64,000 bases of DNA from Trogon surrucura (GCA_020746105.1 CM036617.1:147688578-147752577); one strand, 5' to 3'. Positions 1 to 12,334 are shown, numbered from the stretch's first letter. Notes: a model not told the origin generated them from the sequence alone. Numbers and translations are program-made.

Positions 1-863
1 TCTGAAAGATATATATCATCTGTCCTCAGTGCTCCCTGCTTTCAATGGTGCATAGTCATTGTTTTATGGATACTTACAGGGTTTTTTTGTAGAATTTCTT
101 GACAATAGCTCAACACATTAATTAATAGAGAATGTTAGATAAAGAGCAATTGTGGAGTTTTTTATAGTTCAGATCCTGACTTAATAAGTGTTACACAGGG
201 AAAAGAACTGTGTAAATGAGTTTCTTGGATGCTTATTTGACTGAGGACTGGTGGATCCAGACTTTGAGAGTACAGTGCGAGTAATTCCAGTCATGTGTCT
301 TTTCAGGTCTCTTCTGCTCCATCACTGGCAGAAGCAATAACCAAAATGAGTGATCAGGTCTATGGGGGCAGGTTGTCACAGCTACCTAGGTGCACTTGCA
401 TCCCTTCCACCTTGTATTCCTTTTGCATGCCACGTGCAGGAAAGGGGTTTTGGTGAATTGTCTGAGGGCATGGGATGACAGAAAGAGGAGTAGGAATGGT
501 GGGGCAGTAGCTGCTGCAAATCTGTAGGTGTAAAGTTCTGTCACTGTACGGCTAAAAACTTCCAGGAAACTTTTACAAGGTCATTACTGTTACTTTTTTA
601 TAAGCAGCAGCATGCCTTGGTGTGCATGTGTATGGATGAGGTTATCTTTGTGTAAAGACATGTTGGGGTAGCCTGGACATGTTGGGGTAGCCTGGACTAA
701 TAAGCAAGTAATCTTTGACCTGTGGTGCCTGGCAAAGCACAAGAGTTAGCCTGATCCAGTTAAGGACTATTTCTGTTTCCCTCTTCCTCCTTCAGCCACA
801 CTGAGCAATGGGAGATTCATTTCATAAAGCATCACACTAAGTAGTTATATTATTTCTTTCCAG
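1..863 (+). other. Intron of the SLCO1A2-like gene (partial)
   Basis: This stretch precedes the first visible exon and ends with a polypyrimidine tract and AG at 862-863. No coding exon is recognisable in it. The only structure seen is a short direct repeat, a 19-bp unit present twice in tandem around 658-695. Confidence 0.7.
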
Positions 864-1028
864 ATTTCATCCCGTTCCTCAAGGCTCTGTTTTGCAACCC
901 AGTTTATATGTTATTTATATGTGTAACTGTGTTACAGTTTAATGCCTTCATTGGCATGGTAACCTTCCTGCCAAAATATCTGGAACAACAGTTTGGAAAA
1001 TCTGCATCAGATGCCATCTTTTTAATGG
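864..1028 (+). CDS. SLCO1A2: SLCO1A2-like exon, TM7 region
   Basis: This 165-bp exon encodes the end of the third cytoplasmic loop and TM7, with the family motif KYLEQQFG followed by SDAIFLMG. The acceptor is TTTCCAG and the donor GTATGT. It ends after the first base of a glycine codon, the same phase and length as exon 8 of the downstream gene. Confidence 0.9.
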
Positions 1029-4000
1029 GTATGTTTGCATTTTGCTTTGCTCTTTTCTATCAAGTAGTGATGTCTATGCAAATTCTATTTATATATGTAT
1101 ATATTCATGTGTACACATACACATACTAAGGTCAAATGCTTCTGCAGAAGAATATTCTGTGAGAGATTCCACACTACAAAGCATTTTCTATATAAAATTT
1201 TGTAATCTACTTTCCGTCTTTCGAAATAGCCCTGAAAGATAAGTTGATATGAAACGTATACCATTGACCTCAAAGAGGTTATTTTAATTGACACCAAGAG
1301 AGCATGGGCCAAATGTTTATTTAATTTTGACGAGGGATTAGAGAATGTTGTCAGCAAGTTTGCTGATGATACGAAATTGGGAGGAGTGGTTGACACACCA
1401 GAAGGCTGTGCAGCCATTCAGAGAGACCTGGACAGGCTGGAGGGCTGGGTGGGGAGAAATCTTACGCAGTTCAACAAGGGCAAGTGTGGAGTTTTGCACC
1501 TGGGAAAGAATAACCCCATGTGCCAGTATAGGCTGGGGACTGACCTGCTGGAGAGCAGTGTAGGAGAAAAGGACTTCGAGGTTCTAGTGGACAACAGGAT
1601 GACCATGAGCCAGCACTGTGCCCTCGTGGCCAAGAAGGCCAATGGCATCCTGGGGTGTATTAGAAGGGGAGTAGCAAGTAGGTCGAGAGAGGTCCTCCTG
1701 CCCCTCTACTGTGCCCTGGTGAGGCCACATCTGGAATATTGTGTCCAGTTCTGGGCCCCTCAGTTCAAGAAGGACAGGGAACTGCTGGAGAGAGTCCAGC
1801 GCAGAGCCACAAAGATGGTGAAGGGAGTGGAACATCTGCCTTATGAGGAAAGGCTGAAGGAGCTGGGTCTCTTTAGCTTGGAGAAGAGGAGGCTGAGGGG
1901 TGACCTCAGGAATGTTTATAAATATGTCAAGAGGGAGTGTCAGGAGGACAGAGCCAGGCTCTTTTCAGCAGCGTCCGTTGACAGGACAAGGGGCAATGGG
2001 TGCAAGCTGGAACATAGAAGGTTCCATAAAAATATGAGAAAAAACTTTTTCACAGTGAGGGTGACAGAGCACTGGCACAGGCTGCCCAGGGAGGTTGTGG
2101 AGTCTCCTTCTTTGAAGACATTCAAAACCTGTCTGGATGCGTTCTTGCGTGACCTACTGTAGGTGATCCTGCTCTGGCAGGGGGGTTGGACTAGATGATC
2201 TTTGAGGTCCCTTCCAACCTCTAACATTCTGTGATTCTGTGATTCTGTGATTTCATATTCATGAAAATGACATCACTGGCAGTCTTAAGACATAGATAGG
2301 TTTAACCTATGCAGAGCTAAAATTGTCAGTCAGTACTTCCCATCATCTCCACTCCTCAGGTCTTGGTTTTGGGACTTCTGAAAGCCTCAGGTCCTCTTTC
2401 ATTTGCAGAACTCCACAGAAGGAAAGCACTGAACAAATAGCTGTACTTTCATTATCTCTTCTTTATTAGCTTGTCTTTTTTATGAGTGAGGACAAGGCAT
2501 TCATGTGTTGGGAAAGGTTAATGACAAGTAATTATAGCACAAAACAAATATCCTTTATACACTCTCTGAGCAGTTCCCAACAGCTGTTGACTTTGGCAAA
2601 AAATTTGGGAGTGCAAGGGAACTAATGGAGACCCATTTCTGACTGTAGTTAAATCGTTCAGTAACAGGCACTATATGAGTCTTTGCCATATATGAGTAGC
2701 TTTGATGGTCTCCTTGATTTTAACATGGACGTTTCACTTGTTTAAATAGGTGTTTACAACTTACCAATTATATGCATTGGGTATTTTCTTGGAGGCTTAT
2801 TCATGAAGAAGTTGAAGATAAATACATATCAGGCTGCGAAAATAGCGTTTTGGGTATCTTTACTGGAATACCTTCTCTACTTTTCTTCCTATTGGACTGT
2901 CTGTGATAATTCATCAGTTGCTGGCCTGACAGTTTCCTATGAAGGGTATGTTCTTTAAGACACAAGAAGATTTAGATCTTAAGACAGCAAAATGAATTTT
3001 CTTGTCAAGAATCAACTAGGGAGTCCCCCAACATTTTAGTTTCATGATCTGAATTCTCAAAGCTTTTTGCTTTCATGAGACGGTAGGGTTATCTTCTGTT
3101 ATCCCCGTTTTAAACAATAAAGTGTATTAAAAAAGATATCCACATCAAGATTCATGCAACTGCATGTCCCTATTAATTCTTTTACTAATATAATTATACT
3201 TTCAGGTCACGTAACTGCAGGTAAAAATAGAAAGTTGTTGATCAAATCAAGCATACACGAGTGCAATTTCAGAACTACAGAGGAACAAAACCTTTATCTT
3301 ACACTTATTTACTGGAATTTGATTGCCGTCAATTATCAAAGGATTTTTTTTTTATCTGCAGTTTCTTGATTTGAAGCCTGCCATTAATTGTTCGCAAGGG
3401 TTATATGTCTGTGAAATGCACGTGTGTGTATATATGTAACATTTATAGACAATCAGGAACATACATGCCATAGCTAAGAAAAATGCTGTAGGGTATGCAT
3501 ACCTATCTATTAACTGATAATACTAATATACTATACCGTACCGTACCATACCATACCATCCTAAAAAAAGATAGAAAGGCATGACTGAAACATAGGAGCG
3601 TGTAGGATTGTGTCCTGGATCAACACTTGAACTAAAATAGGATCTTCAGCATTGCAAAAGGTTTCTGTAGGTATTTCATTACTGAAACATTAATTCATCT
3701 TCTAAATGTATTTCAGAATAAAGCAAGTTTCATATGCTGAAGATACTCTGCTTGCTGACTGCAACAGGAATTGTGATTGCCCACTTAAAATATGGGACCC
3801 TGTTTGTGCGAACAATGGAATCTCTTATGTGTCAGCTTGTCTTGCTGGGTGTAAAATCTCAAGAGGAACTGGAAAAAGTGTGGTAAAGCATACATTTTAT
3901 TGTATTGTAACTATGGAATGTAGTAGGTGAGAAATATCTATATAAATATAGGATGGGAAATACCCATGCATGTACATTTAGTTGGTTATATCAAGGTAAT

Positions 4001-7000
4001 AAATACAAATGGACAAATTCATTGGGTTGCAACTGAAACTGAATGTGAAAATTAGTTTAACTTTAAATTGAAGAATATAGTGAAAAAGCCTTATTTTCTT
4101 CTGGCAATTTTAGGATTCTTAAATGCTTAAAATGGAATGAGAAATTATTCTCAGGTTATTGCCAATTGGAAACCTGAGTGCCCCAGAACATTTCAGTCAA
4201 AACTAAATTCTATAGCATGGACTTAATAATCTCTTTTACCCTGTAAATTTAAACAAGTAACAAGGTATTACAAAACTCTTGTTATCTTAATTAATAATAT
4301 GTTTGCTATAAAAAAATTGGAAATCCTAAATAGACTGAAAACAATCAAAAATATTGAGTTCAATACAAAGCCAAATCATACAGATTTTAAAAGCCTTCAT
4401 ATTTTACAAATATTTTAGAGAAATATTAGATGATAGTAAGGGCCAGACACTGTTGCTTTTGCTCACTTTAACTGACATTTGAGAGCCCTTTTTCTGGCAA
4501 TAGTCTTAATGATTTCAGTAGAAGCCAGTGTTTGAGTGAGAATATTGCAAGCCAGCCTCAATGAGAGATCACTGATTTCTTCTCTTCTGGCGTATGAAAG
4601 ACCACACACTAGGTTATGAAAAAGCGGTTCATATGTCCTGTCACTGGAAGGACCCCATACCCAGGCTGTGCTGGGAAATACGAAGACACTCTTGGTAATG
4701 GACTCTTTGAGGAAGCGTAGTCCCAGATGCATGAGAGGACCATAGCTCCTTCCTACTCTCTAACCCTCTATGCCACGTAGAAATGATGGTCAGACCTGTG
4801 CATGGCAGGCTGGGAGAGAATTGCAGTGTGGTGCTGCACATGTGTAACACACAGGTGTAGGAGAGAGTGAGCTAGATGCCAACTGTGCGAGTTTTGTACT
4901 TGGTTTTTGAATTTTGACAAGTCTGTGTGATTAAAGTACTCTTTTGACAGGTATTTGAAAACTGCACCTGTGTTGCAGCCTCTGGATCTTCATCTCAAAA
5001 TGTCTCTGCAATTCTGGGCCAGTGTGATAGAGAAGAACACTGTGAAAAGATGCTTAATTATTTTTTAATATTAATGTTAGTCTGCAGCTTCATTTATTCC
5101 TTAGCAGCCATACCTGGATACATGGTCTTAATAAGGTAAAATGTCCCTTCTTAATTAGCCTGCTAGACAGTCCAGTCAAACACCCCCAGGAATTAAAAGT
5201 GTGTTAGCTTATGTATAAGGGTGGAAGAAAAGAAAGATATTATGTCAAACTGCATTTCATAATTTATCAGCAGTTCTGGCTAACTGGAGAGGTCCCAATG
5301 CACTGGAGATTAGAAAATGTGAAACCCATATACAAGAAGGGCTGAAAGGAGAATCTGGAGAACTACAGGCCTGTCAGTCTGACCTCGGTGCTAGGGAAGG
5401 TCATGAAACAAATCATGCCCATAAGTGCCATTGCATACCATTTACAGGACAACCAGATGATCAGACCCAGTCAACACGGGTTCATGAAGGGCAGGTCCTG
5501 CTTAAAACACCTGATCTCTTTCTATGACAAGGAGACCCACTTGGTGAATGAGGGAAAGAGTGTAGATGTTGTTTATCTGGACTTCAGTAAAGCCTTCGAT
5601 ACTGGTCTCCATAGCATTCTCATGAAAAAATCTGGCTGCCCAAGGCTTGTACGGGCATACACTCTGCTGGATCAAACACTGGCTGGACGGCTGAGCCCAG
5701 AGAGTGGTGGTGAATGGAGTTAAATCCAGCTGGTGGCTGATCACAAGTGATGTTCCCCAAGGCTTAGTCTTGAGACCACTGCTGTTTAATATCTTTATCG
5801 ATGATCTTGATGAGGAGATTGAGAGCACTCTCAGTAAGTTTGCAGCCAGCACAAAGTTAGGTGGGAGAGTTCATCTGCTTGAGGATAGCGGGGGACCTGA
5901 ACAGACTGGATTGATGAGCTGAGGCTAATTGCTTCAACAAGGAGCCAAGTCTTGCACTTGGGCCACATCAACCCCAGGCAACACTACAGGCTTGGAGTAG
6001 AGTGGCTGCAAAGCTGCCTGGTGGAAAAGGATCTGGAGGTGCTGACGGACAGTGGCTGAACACGAGCCAGCAGTCTGCCCAGGTGGCAAAGAAGACCAGC
6101 AACATCCTGGCTTGCATCAGTAATAGTGCAGCCAGCAGGCCTAGAGAAGTGATTGGCCGACTATACTTGACACTGGTGAGGCCACACCGTGAGTACTGTG
6201 TTCAGTTTTGGGCGCCACAGTATAAGAAAAACATTGAGGTGCTGCAGTGGGTCCAGAGAAGGACAATGAAGCTGGTGAAGAGTATCAAGAATAGTTTTTA
6301 TGAGGAGTGGCTGAGGCACTTGGGTTTGTTCAGTTTGAAGAAAGGAGGCTCTCCACAACTACCTGAAAGGAGGTTGTAGTGAGGTTGGTCTTTTCTCACA
6401 AGTTACAACTGATAAGACAAGAGGAAATGGCATCAAGGTTATGCCAGGACAGGTTTATGTTAGACATTAGGAGAAACTTCTCCACTGACAGGGTTATCAA
6501 AGACTAGAATAAACTGTCCAAGGAAGTAGTTGAATTACCATCCTTGGATGTATTGAAAAGCCCTCTAGATATGGTGCTCAAAGACATGATTTAAAAGTGG
6601 GCCTGGTAGAATTAGATAGTGGTTGTACTTGATGATCTTACAAGTCTTTTCCAACCATTAATGATTTTATGATTCTGTGATTCCTGTGCTATGTTAGAGT
6701 TTAGTGTCATGTGAGCTTTATAACCTGTTGCTTCTGGCTATCATCTATACCCTGAATTCATGTAGGACTACTGAGTCAGTGCACTAAGATGTTGAGACGT
6801 GTGTGATACCCATGCTTTTATTGATCATGTCAACATGATGTCAATTAAGGCACAACTATCTTGAACTTTGTGCTGGCCTCAGTTCAAGTGGATGATACCA
6901 GGACAGTAACTTTTCCTTTTGTGATTTGGCAGTCCTAGTTAAGCAACTTCAGTAAATGTCACCTAATGAGGATAATGAACTCTTTTCAATGCTCTGATTA

Positions 7001-8898
7001 GAATGGTTTGCACTTAGTGTAATGAAGATTTTGTTTAAAAAAAAAAAAAAAAAAGTTAAATATTTCTTATTAATGTCACCTCTACTAATTGGTGTACAAT
7101 GTAACTACCATACAGGTCTCTAAAGCCTGAAGAAAAGGCATTTGGAATGGGTATCCATGGACTAGCTTCAAGAGTACTTGGTAAGAAAAGCTCTTAACAC
7201 ACTTCAGAAGCATGATTCGGTCTGATCTAGAGTTAGGTAAGAATCGCATCAGGTCTATGTGCATGTCAGAGGAGTCTACGTCTATGGAGTGCCTTTGATC
7301 AGGAAGACTTTGGATTTATTTTTTTTTAACAGATCTAGACAGCATGGCAAATTAGAACAGCTTTCAGTTTACATTTATTTAAATAGGCTGACTACAAGTG
7401 TTGCTTATCTGAAAGCCATTTTACGTTACTTTGCTCACATTATATGTTTATTGAACGCAACACTCACTCCAGGCGATGAGAGAAAGTGTTCAATTTTTAA
7501 TAGGAATCACAGTCCGTATTGCAACATCTGTATATTGTTAAATGAGCAACAGGAAAGAAAATTTTGATTGAGGGTGGGTGGATAAGGAAGAGCAAAGAAC
7601 GTAAGAAATGCAGAGAACATTCATGCTGCAGGACAGGACAGATGGAGTAGGTGAGAAACAGCATAGGTTCTATAGCATGTATGCTAATCAGAAGAAATAT
7701 GCTATTCACAAAATTGTTGTTAATGTTCTTTTTAGCTGGAATTCCATCTCCTGTTTATTTTGGAGCGTTGATAGATACCACTTGCTTGAAGTGGGGCTCT
7801 ATGACTTGTGGTGGAGAAGGAGCATGTAGGATGTACGATGTTGTCTCATACAGGTGTATTTTCTACTTTATTTTCATTTCTTTTTCTTACTCTTTCATTG
7901 CACACATAGAGAAAATATTTTACTCTCTTTATATTTCTGTAGTAGACAAAATGCTCTTGTCTTAGACACTTGACACAACACTTTTCTTTGGCATTGCCTT
8001 TATTTGTCAAGGGCAACCTTTGCCACAGATATTGGAACACCCTTTGAACAGAAATGTTCTGGTGCCATAATTATATTCACTAATGGCCTTTCATGAGAAT
8101 ACACCTTAAAATACAAAGTTCTGACACAAAAGCAGTAAGCCTTTGTGGGGAAAACATTTAATGGCTGACTATGCAATATCTTTGAACAGAAAATGGCTGA
8201 AATAGTTGAATAAAAATAGAGGAGAAATTTATAGAGAGGTTATAGTAACCCAGGTTGGAAACTGGCCCAGGATACTACCAGTTCATGCTTTTGTAGTCCT
8301 TCAAGTAGTTTTGTGGGACTTTTGAAGAAAGGTCTTCTTGAATTAATGGCCTCAGGGATGATGCCTTTTAATATTGTGTTGAGGTTGATCTGGAAGAAGA
8401 ATGCTAGCTTATGAATACCCAGAAGTTTTACTCAGGTGGTCTGAGTAAATGGCCTTTTCAGGGTTCTCTCTTTTCCATACAGAGAAAGCCATAAGGGTAC
8501 CAGGTGGCTAACATTGCTGGCTAAATCAGTTGCCCGAAGTTAGGTGATGTGAATAACTACTTCACTGACACTGACACACTCTCTGTTCTTATATTGATTC
8601 ATCTCCTGTGAGGTCCAAAATGATCAGGGCACAAGCCTTAGAGCAGCCGGGAAATTGTAGCAAAACAATGTCTGCTGAGTAGATTTGCTGTTTTTTTCAT
8701 GAATACATATATTTAATGAAACTCATTCTTTATTTCAGGTGGCTGTATCTTGGCCTCCCAGCAGTATTACGTGGAGTGTCCTATATCCCAAGTGCACTAA
8801 TTCTCCTTATTTTAAAGAAGAAACTTAAATCTGAAAGCCAAGTCATATTAAATGCACCAGTAGAATTGCAAGATAAAGAACAGGAGATATTGCAATAG
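864..8898 (+). CDS. SLCO1A2: SLCO1A2-like organic anion transporter, 3' half (7 exons)
   Basis: This is the C-terminal half of an OATP1-family carrier, a plasma-membrane uptake transporter for bile salts, steroid sulfates and thyroid hormones. Coding exons are 864-1028, 2750-2945, 3717-3882, 4951-5135, 7116-7180, 7736-7853 and 8739-8898. All introns are GT-AG and the exons join in frame into about 351 residues ending at TAG 8896-8898. Visible parts are TM7 to TM12 and a Kazal-like cysteine-rich loop between TM9 and TM10 ([19 protein letters not shown]). Recalled human OATP1A2 shares stretches such as [25 protein letters not shown] and [14 protein letters not shown], which makes 1A2 the best match over 1B and 1C1. 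The N-terminal half lies beyond the left edge. The cytoplasmic tail is shorter than in the human protein and lacks its KTKL end. Orthology is inferred from remembered sequences. Confidence 0.9.
1329..2251 (+). repeat. CR1 LINE fragment, 5'-truncated
   Basis: The piece carries the C-terminal part of the CR1 reverse transcriptase. An open frame at 1377-2162 (261 residues) includes [19 protein letters not shown] and ends in the usual DAFLRDLL tail. The upstream part (about 1345) encodes the FADDT catalytic motif in another frame, so a frameshift separates the two. It ends in three ATTCTGTG units at about 2226-2251, the diagnostic CR1 3' end. It sits in an intron of the SLCO1A2-like gene in the sense direction. 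The long surviving frame suggests a fairly young copy. Confidence 0.92.
2750..2945 (+). CDS. SLCO1A2: SLCO1A2-like exon, TM8-TM9
   Basis: This 196-bp exon encodes TM8 with the conserved [13 protein letters not shown] end, TM9 ([15 protein letters not shown]) and the start of the large extracellular loop ([11 protein letters not shown]). The acceptor is AAATAG and the donor GTATGT. Its length equals exon 9 of the downstream gene. Confidence 0.9.
3717..3882 (+). CDS. SLCO1A2: SLCO1A2-like exon, Kazal-like loop
   Basis: This 166-bp exon encodes the cysteine-rich extracellular loop 5 between TM9 and TM10. Cysteines are spaced as CNRNCDC, DPVC, SACLAGC, the Kazal-like pattern of OATPs. In this family these cysteines are disulfide-bonded and needed for surface expression. 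The exon ends on a codon boundary at donor GTAAAG. Confidence 0.9.
4951..5135 (+). CDS. SLCO1A2: SLCO1A2-like exon, loop end and TM10
   Basis: This 185-bp exon starts with VFENCTCV, which completes the cysteine-rich loop. It contains NVS and NCT N-glycosylation sequons and then TM10 ([20 protein letters not shown]). It is one codon longer than the matching exon of the downstream gene. Confidence 0.9.
5268..6682 (+). repeat. CR1 LINE fragment, old, RT domain
   Basis: Decayed CR1 ORF2 sequence runs through the reverse transcriptase: [31 protein letters not shown] and, in another frame, [17 protein letters not shown], then [15 protein letters not shown]. Several frame changes and stops separate these blocks, and the catalytic FADD is replaced by FAAS. 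The 3' end is a degenerate GATTTTATGATTCTGTGATT. It is clearly older than the copy at 1329. It lies in an SLCO1A2-like intron in the sense direction. Confidence 0.9.
7037..7054. repeat. Poly(A) tract
   Basis: An uninterrupted run of about 18 A lies in the intron just upstream of the 65-bp SLCO1A2-like exon. No SINE body is recognisable next to it. Confidence 0.8.
7116..7180 (+). CDS. SLCO1A2: SLCO1A2-like 65-bp exon
   Basis: This small exon encodes [21 protein letters not shown], the cytoplasmic loop before TM11. The acceptor is CATACAG and the donor GTAAGA. Length and phase match exon 12 of the downstream gene exactly. Confidence 0.88.
7736..7853 (+). CDS. SLCO1A2: SLCO1A2-like exon, TM11 region
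   Basis: This 118-bp exon encodes [20 protein letters not shown] and [10 protein letters not shown], the highly conserved TM11 and following extracellular segment of OATPs. The donor is GTGTAT. Length matches exon 13 of the downstream gene. Confidence 0.9.
8739..8898 (+). CDS. SLCO1A2: SLCO1A2-like terminal coding exon
   Basis: This exon encodes TM12 ([20 protein letters not shown]) and a cytoplasmic tail of about 29 residues ending DKEQEILQ, then TAG. Human OATP1A2 has a tail of about 50 residues ending KTKL, a PDZ ligand. That ligand is missing here, and no extension of it is visible in the bases after the stop. Confidence 0.88.
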
Positions 8899-9441
8899 CA
8901 TTTCAAAGCAGGACATATTGTGAAAACAACTTGCAGTGTAAATGTTGGATATATCCTTGTGAAAGATTTCATACTTTAACTAGTGAACACCTGGACAGAG
9001 ATTAATAGAATTACACATAGTTGTATCCTAACTATATTATAATAGTATCAGTTCATAAACAGAAGTTAAAGGAAAAATGTGTGATGCAAAAGAATAAGTA
9101 TTAGAAATAAGAAAACTTAGGAAATGCCAGGTTTGAGTTGTCTGAACAAGCAGAAACATTATGTTTTTTGTCCTATTTTCACTGAAATTAGTGGAAGTTT
9201 TGCTTCTGATTCCAGTGATGCCAGATTTCATTCTGGAATTCTCCAGTGCCTTGTACTATAGCTACTCTCATTGACTGTAGACAGGATTTGTAGCTTCTTT
9301 GAGCCTGGGTCTTGCATAATTTTTTTTAATTATGCTGTTAGTCCTTTCAGGCAAGGACTGTTATTCTGTGTAGTGTAGGTGATCATTGTATTGGGAACCT
9401 GGTCCGGGTGCTGTGGTAATAATAAATTTTAAAAAAAGGAA
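8899..9441 (+). other. Probable 3' UTR of the SLCO1A2-like gene
   Basis: AT-rich sequence without coding potential runs from the stop codon to just past an AATAAA at 9421-9426. The exact cleavage point cannot be seen. Confidence 0.55.
9421..9426 (+). promoter_or_regulatory. Candidate polyadenylation signal, SLCO1A2-like
   Basis: A canonical AATAAA lies about 525 bases past the stop codon, and a T-rich stretch follows at 9427. It is the most plausible signal before the CR1 that begins near 9534. Confidence 0.5.
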
Positions 9442-9822
9442 AACAAAGCAGTGTTTTAAAATTTGCACAGAGCATGGACAAGGAAAAGTTCTCAGGAAAA
9501 TTTTTTAAAAAAAATTAGAAATTTAAAATTTAAAAGCGATCATAGCGGCACCTTCTCCCAGACGACACGGCCAGCGACAGTGGTAAGAGCTGTTCCTTTT
9601 GAATTTCCCAAGAGAGACTGAGGTGGGTGCAGGCTTCACAGTAATGGAGAAGCCAAGGGAGAGCGAGGAGACCCGAATCCAGGCAGGAACTCTTGTGAGG
9701 GAAGCGGGAGGCTGACATGGCGGGGGGGCATCCTGGAAGCTGCGACAAATTTAAAAGTGGCCAGCTTTCACAGAGGGCGGCGCGAGTGAGGAAGAGGGAG
9801 AGGGTCTTGTCTTAACTCAGCT

Positions 9823-10734
9823 ATGATCTCAACTAAGCAGAAGGTTGTGTTCCAGAAACTGACCAAAATGGATGTGGGAACCCGGACAGAGCTCCCGCGG
9901 AAACGTGCAGCTGCCCAGGTCAGAGGCTGCAGGGAGTGCCAGGGCCTGTGGCTGGCAGCGGGTAGTGGGATCAGCTGTGTGTAGTGTCAACAGGTGGACA
10001 ACCTGCTCAGCATGGTGGCACAGCTGAGAGAAGATGTTGAATTACTAAGGAGCACCAGAGAAGCAGGAAGAGAGAGAGACTGGAGGAGCCAGGCTCTGCC
10101 TTCTTTGAAACAGAAAGGGGAGCACCCACTGGAAAGAACCCAGGATCAAGGGATCCTGGCATCATTCCACTGTTAGGCTGAAGGCATAACTCTAAATACT
10201 AAAAATGAAAACAATGAATGGAGGCAAGTTCATGCTCGGGGCAGCAAGCAAATTCCCTCCTTGCCCACCTTGCCCCCCCAGGTGCCACTGTGCAACAGGT
10301 ACGAGGCTCTGGCTCTAGCTGAAACGACCTCGTATTTGGCTCCAGTTCGGATGACCATTAGGTCTGTCTGCAGGTGGTCATGTCATAACTTCTCAAACCT
10401 TTTTATTACAGCTTTTGGAAATGGAAAAAACCTTGCCTGATTATTATTCCCTGCTACCTAAGGTATGGAGGGAGCTTCTGGAACTTTACTTGCATGTGCT
10501 CCAGCACATGCAAATGTTTCCTGTCCATTTAATCTATATAACACAGACTTACGGCCATTTCATCTGCCTGGCACCTTCTGCAGCTACCAAAAAATGGGAA
10601 GGATATTTCCCCAAAGTACTTACAGTAAAGTTTCACTTGGTCTACTAAAACCAAATGGGGTTCAAATGACGCAAAGGGGAAAAAGGATCCTCGGTCATGA
10701 GCTGGCGGGACTCATAGAACATTCTTTAAACTAG
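9823..10734 (+). pseudogene. CR1 ORF1 (defective)
   Basis: The frame opens MISTKQKVVFQKLTKMDVG and runs through a Cys-rich GCRECQG motif to an in-frame TAG after codon 53. It then continues in the same frame with QQVDNLLSMVAQLREDVELL, a short coiled-coil-like segment. A further block at 10465-10734 ends KRILGHELAGLIEHSLN, which resembles the C-terminal end of the esterase-like domain of CR1-clade ORF1 proteins. The middle part (about 10190-10460) is degraded. Confidence 0.7.
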
Positions 10735-10880
10735 ATATGAAGGGGGCAGGGGTTACAACCAGATCAAATGAAAACGACCCTGGGATACACACAATGACAT
10801 CAGAAGCTGAGTCGCTAGCACAGATGAAGTACAACTGTACTTTACTGGGGGCTCCAGGCAATAAATAAGAGGAGCTGGAG

Positions 10881-11696
10881 ATGCTTGTGAGCCTGCAGCG
10901 CTATGACCTGATCGGCATCACAGAGACATGGTGGAATGACTCATGTGATTGGTGTGTTGGACTAGAAGGGTATAAACTGTTAAGGAAGGACAGGCAGGGG
11001 AAACAAGGAGAGGGTGTTGCCCTCTATGTCAAGGAGCAGCTAGAATGCATGGAGCTCCACCTGGCAAGTGATGATGGAAAAACCGAGTGCCTGTGGACCA
11101 GGGTCAAAGGAAGGGTAGGAGACTTTATAGTGGGGATGTGCTACAGACCACCCAATCAGGAGGACCAACTGGACGAGGCCCTTCATAAGCAGATAGGAGT
11201 TGCTGCTCGTTCACAAGCCCTGGTCCTCGTGGGGGATTTTAACCACCCCGACATCAGTTGGAAAAACAACACGGCAGGTAACAAGCAATCCAGGAGATTC
11301 CTGGAATGCATTGATGATAACTTCCTTCTCCAAGTGATAGAGGAACCAATGGGGAGAGGTGCCATGTTAGACCTCGTTCTCGTCAACAGGGAAGGGCTGG
11401 TGGGTAATGTTAAGATTGTGGGTAGCCTTGGCTGCAGTGACCATGAGATGGTGGAGTTTGAGATCCTAAGGGCAGCTAAGAGGGGAAAGCTCAGCAAGCT
11501 TGAAACCCTTGATTTCAGAAGAGCTGACTTTCACCTCTTCAGGAACCTCCTTGGTAGCGTGCCATGGGATAAAGCCCTGGAGGGACTGGGAGCCCAAGAA
11601 AGCTGGTTGACTTTCAGGGATCATCTCCTCCAAGCTCAAAGGCATTGCATCCCTAAAAGGAAGAAATTGGGCAAAACCACCAGGAGACCTATATGA
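10881..11696 (+). pseudogene. CR1 ORF2 endonuclease part
   Basis: A 271-codon open block encodes an apurinic-type endonuclease. It shows ITETWW, GEGVALYVKEQ, YRPP, VGDFNHPDI (the catalytic GDFN) and GCSDHEMVEFEI (the SDH motif near the end). It closes at TGA 11694-11696, and the same frame then continues into the linker before the reverse transcriptase. The catalytic motifs themselves look preserved. Confidence 0.9.
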
Positions 11697-12334
11697 ATAA
11701 ACAGAGAACTCCTGGCGAAAATCAAATACAAAAGGGGAACTCACAAAGCGTGGAAGCAGGGACTGGTAACCTGGGAAGATTACAAGGAAGTTGCTCGTGT
11801 AATCAGAGAACAGGTTAGAAAAGCTAAGGCCTTGACAGAGTCAAATCTGGCCAGCGATATTAGAAATAGCAGAAAAGGATTTTATAGGTATGTAAGAGAA
11901 AAAAGAAAAATGAGAGAGAATGTGGGGCCTCTCCGGTGGGATACAGGTGACCTGGTTAACGAGGACGTGGAGAAGGATGAAGTATTCAACAACTTTTTTG
12001 CCTCAGTCTTCACTGGCAACCACTCGAACCCAAATCACAGAGGGTGTTGGCTGGGTGTGGGAGAATGAAGAACCACCCAGGGTAGGAGCAGATCAAGTCT
12101 GGGAACCCCTTGAGAACCGGAAGGTGAACAAGTCCATGGGACCTGATGAGATACATCCATGGGTCCTGAAGGAACTGGCAGCTGAAGTTGCTAGGCCACT
12201 AGCCATCATATTTGAGAGGTCCTGGCAGTCTGGTGAGGTTCCCGCAGATTGGAAAAGGGGAAACATAACCCCCATCTTTATAAAAGGAACCAAAGACAAC
12301 CCAGTGCAACTCCAGACCAGTCAGCCTTACCTCT

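Noticed and set aside
1377-2162. A 261-codon host gene
   Set aside because: The translation is the CR1 reverse-transcriptase C-terminal domain and ends in the CR1 3' repeats.
3529-3562. A pentanucleotide microsatellite (ACCAT/ACCGT units)
   Set aside because: Only about five imperfect units. It is too short to list as a supported repeat array.
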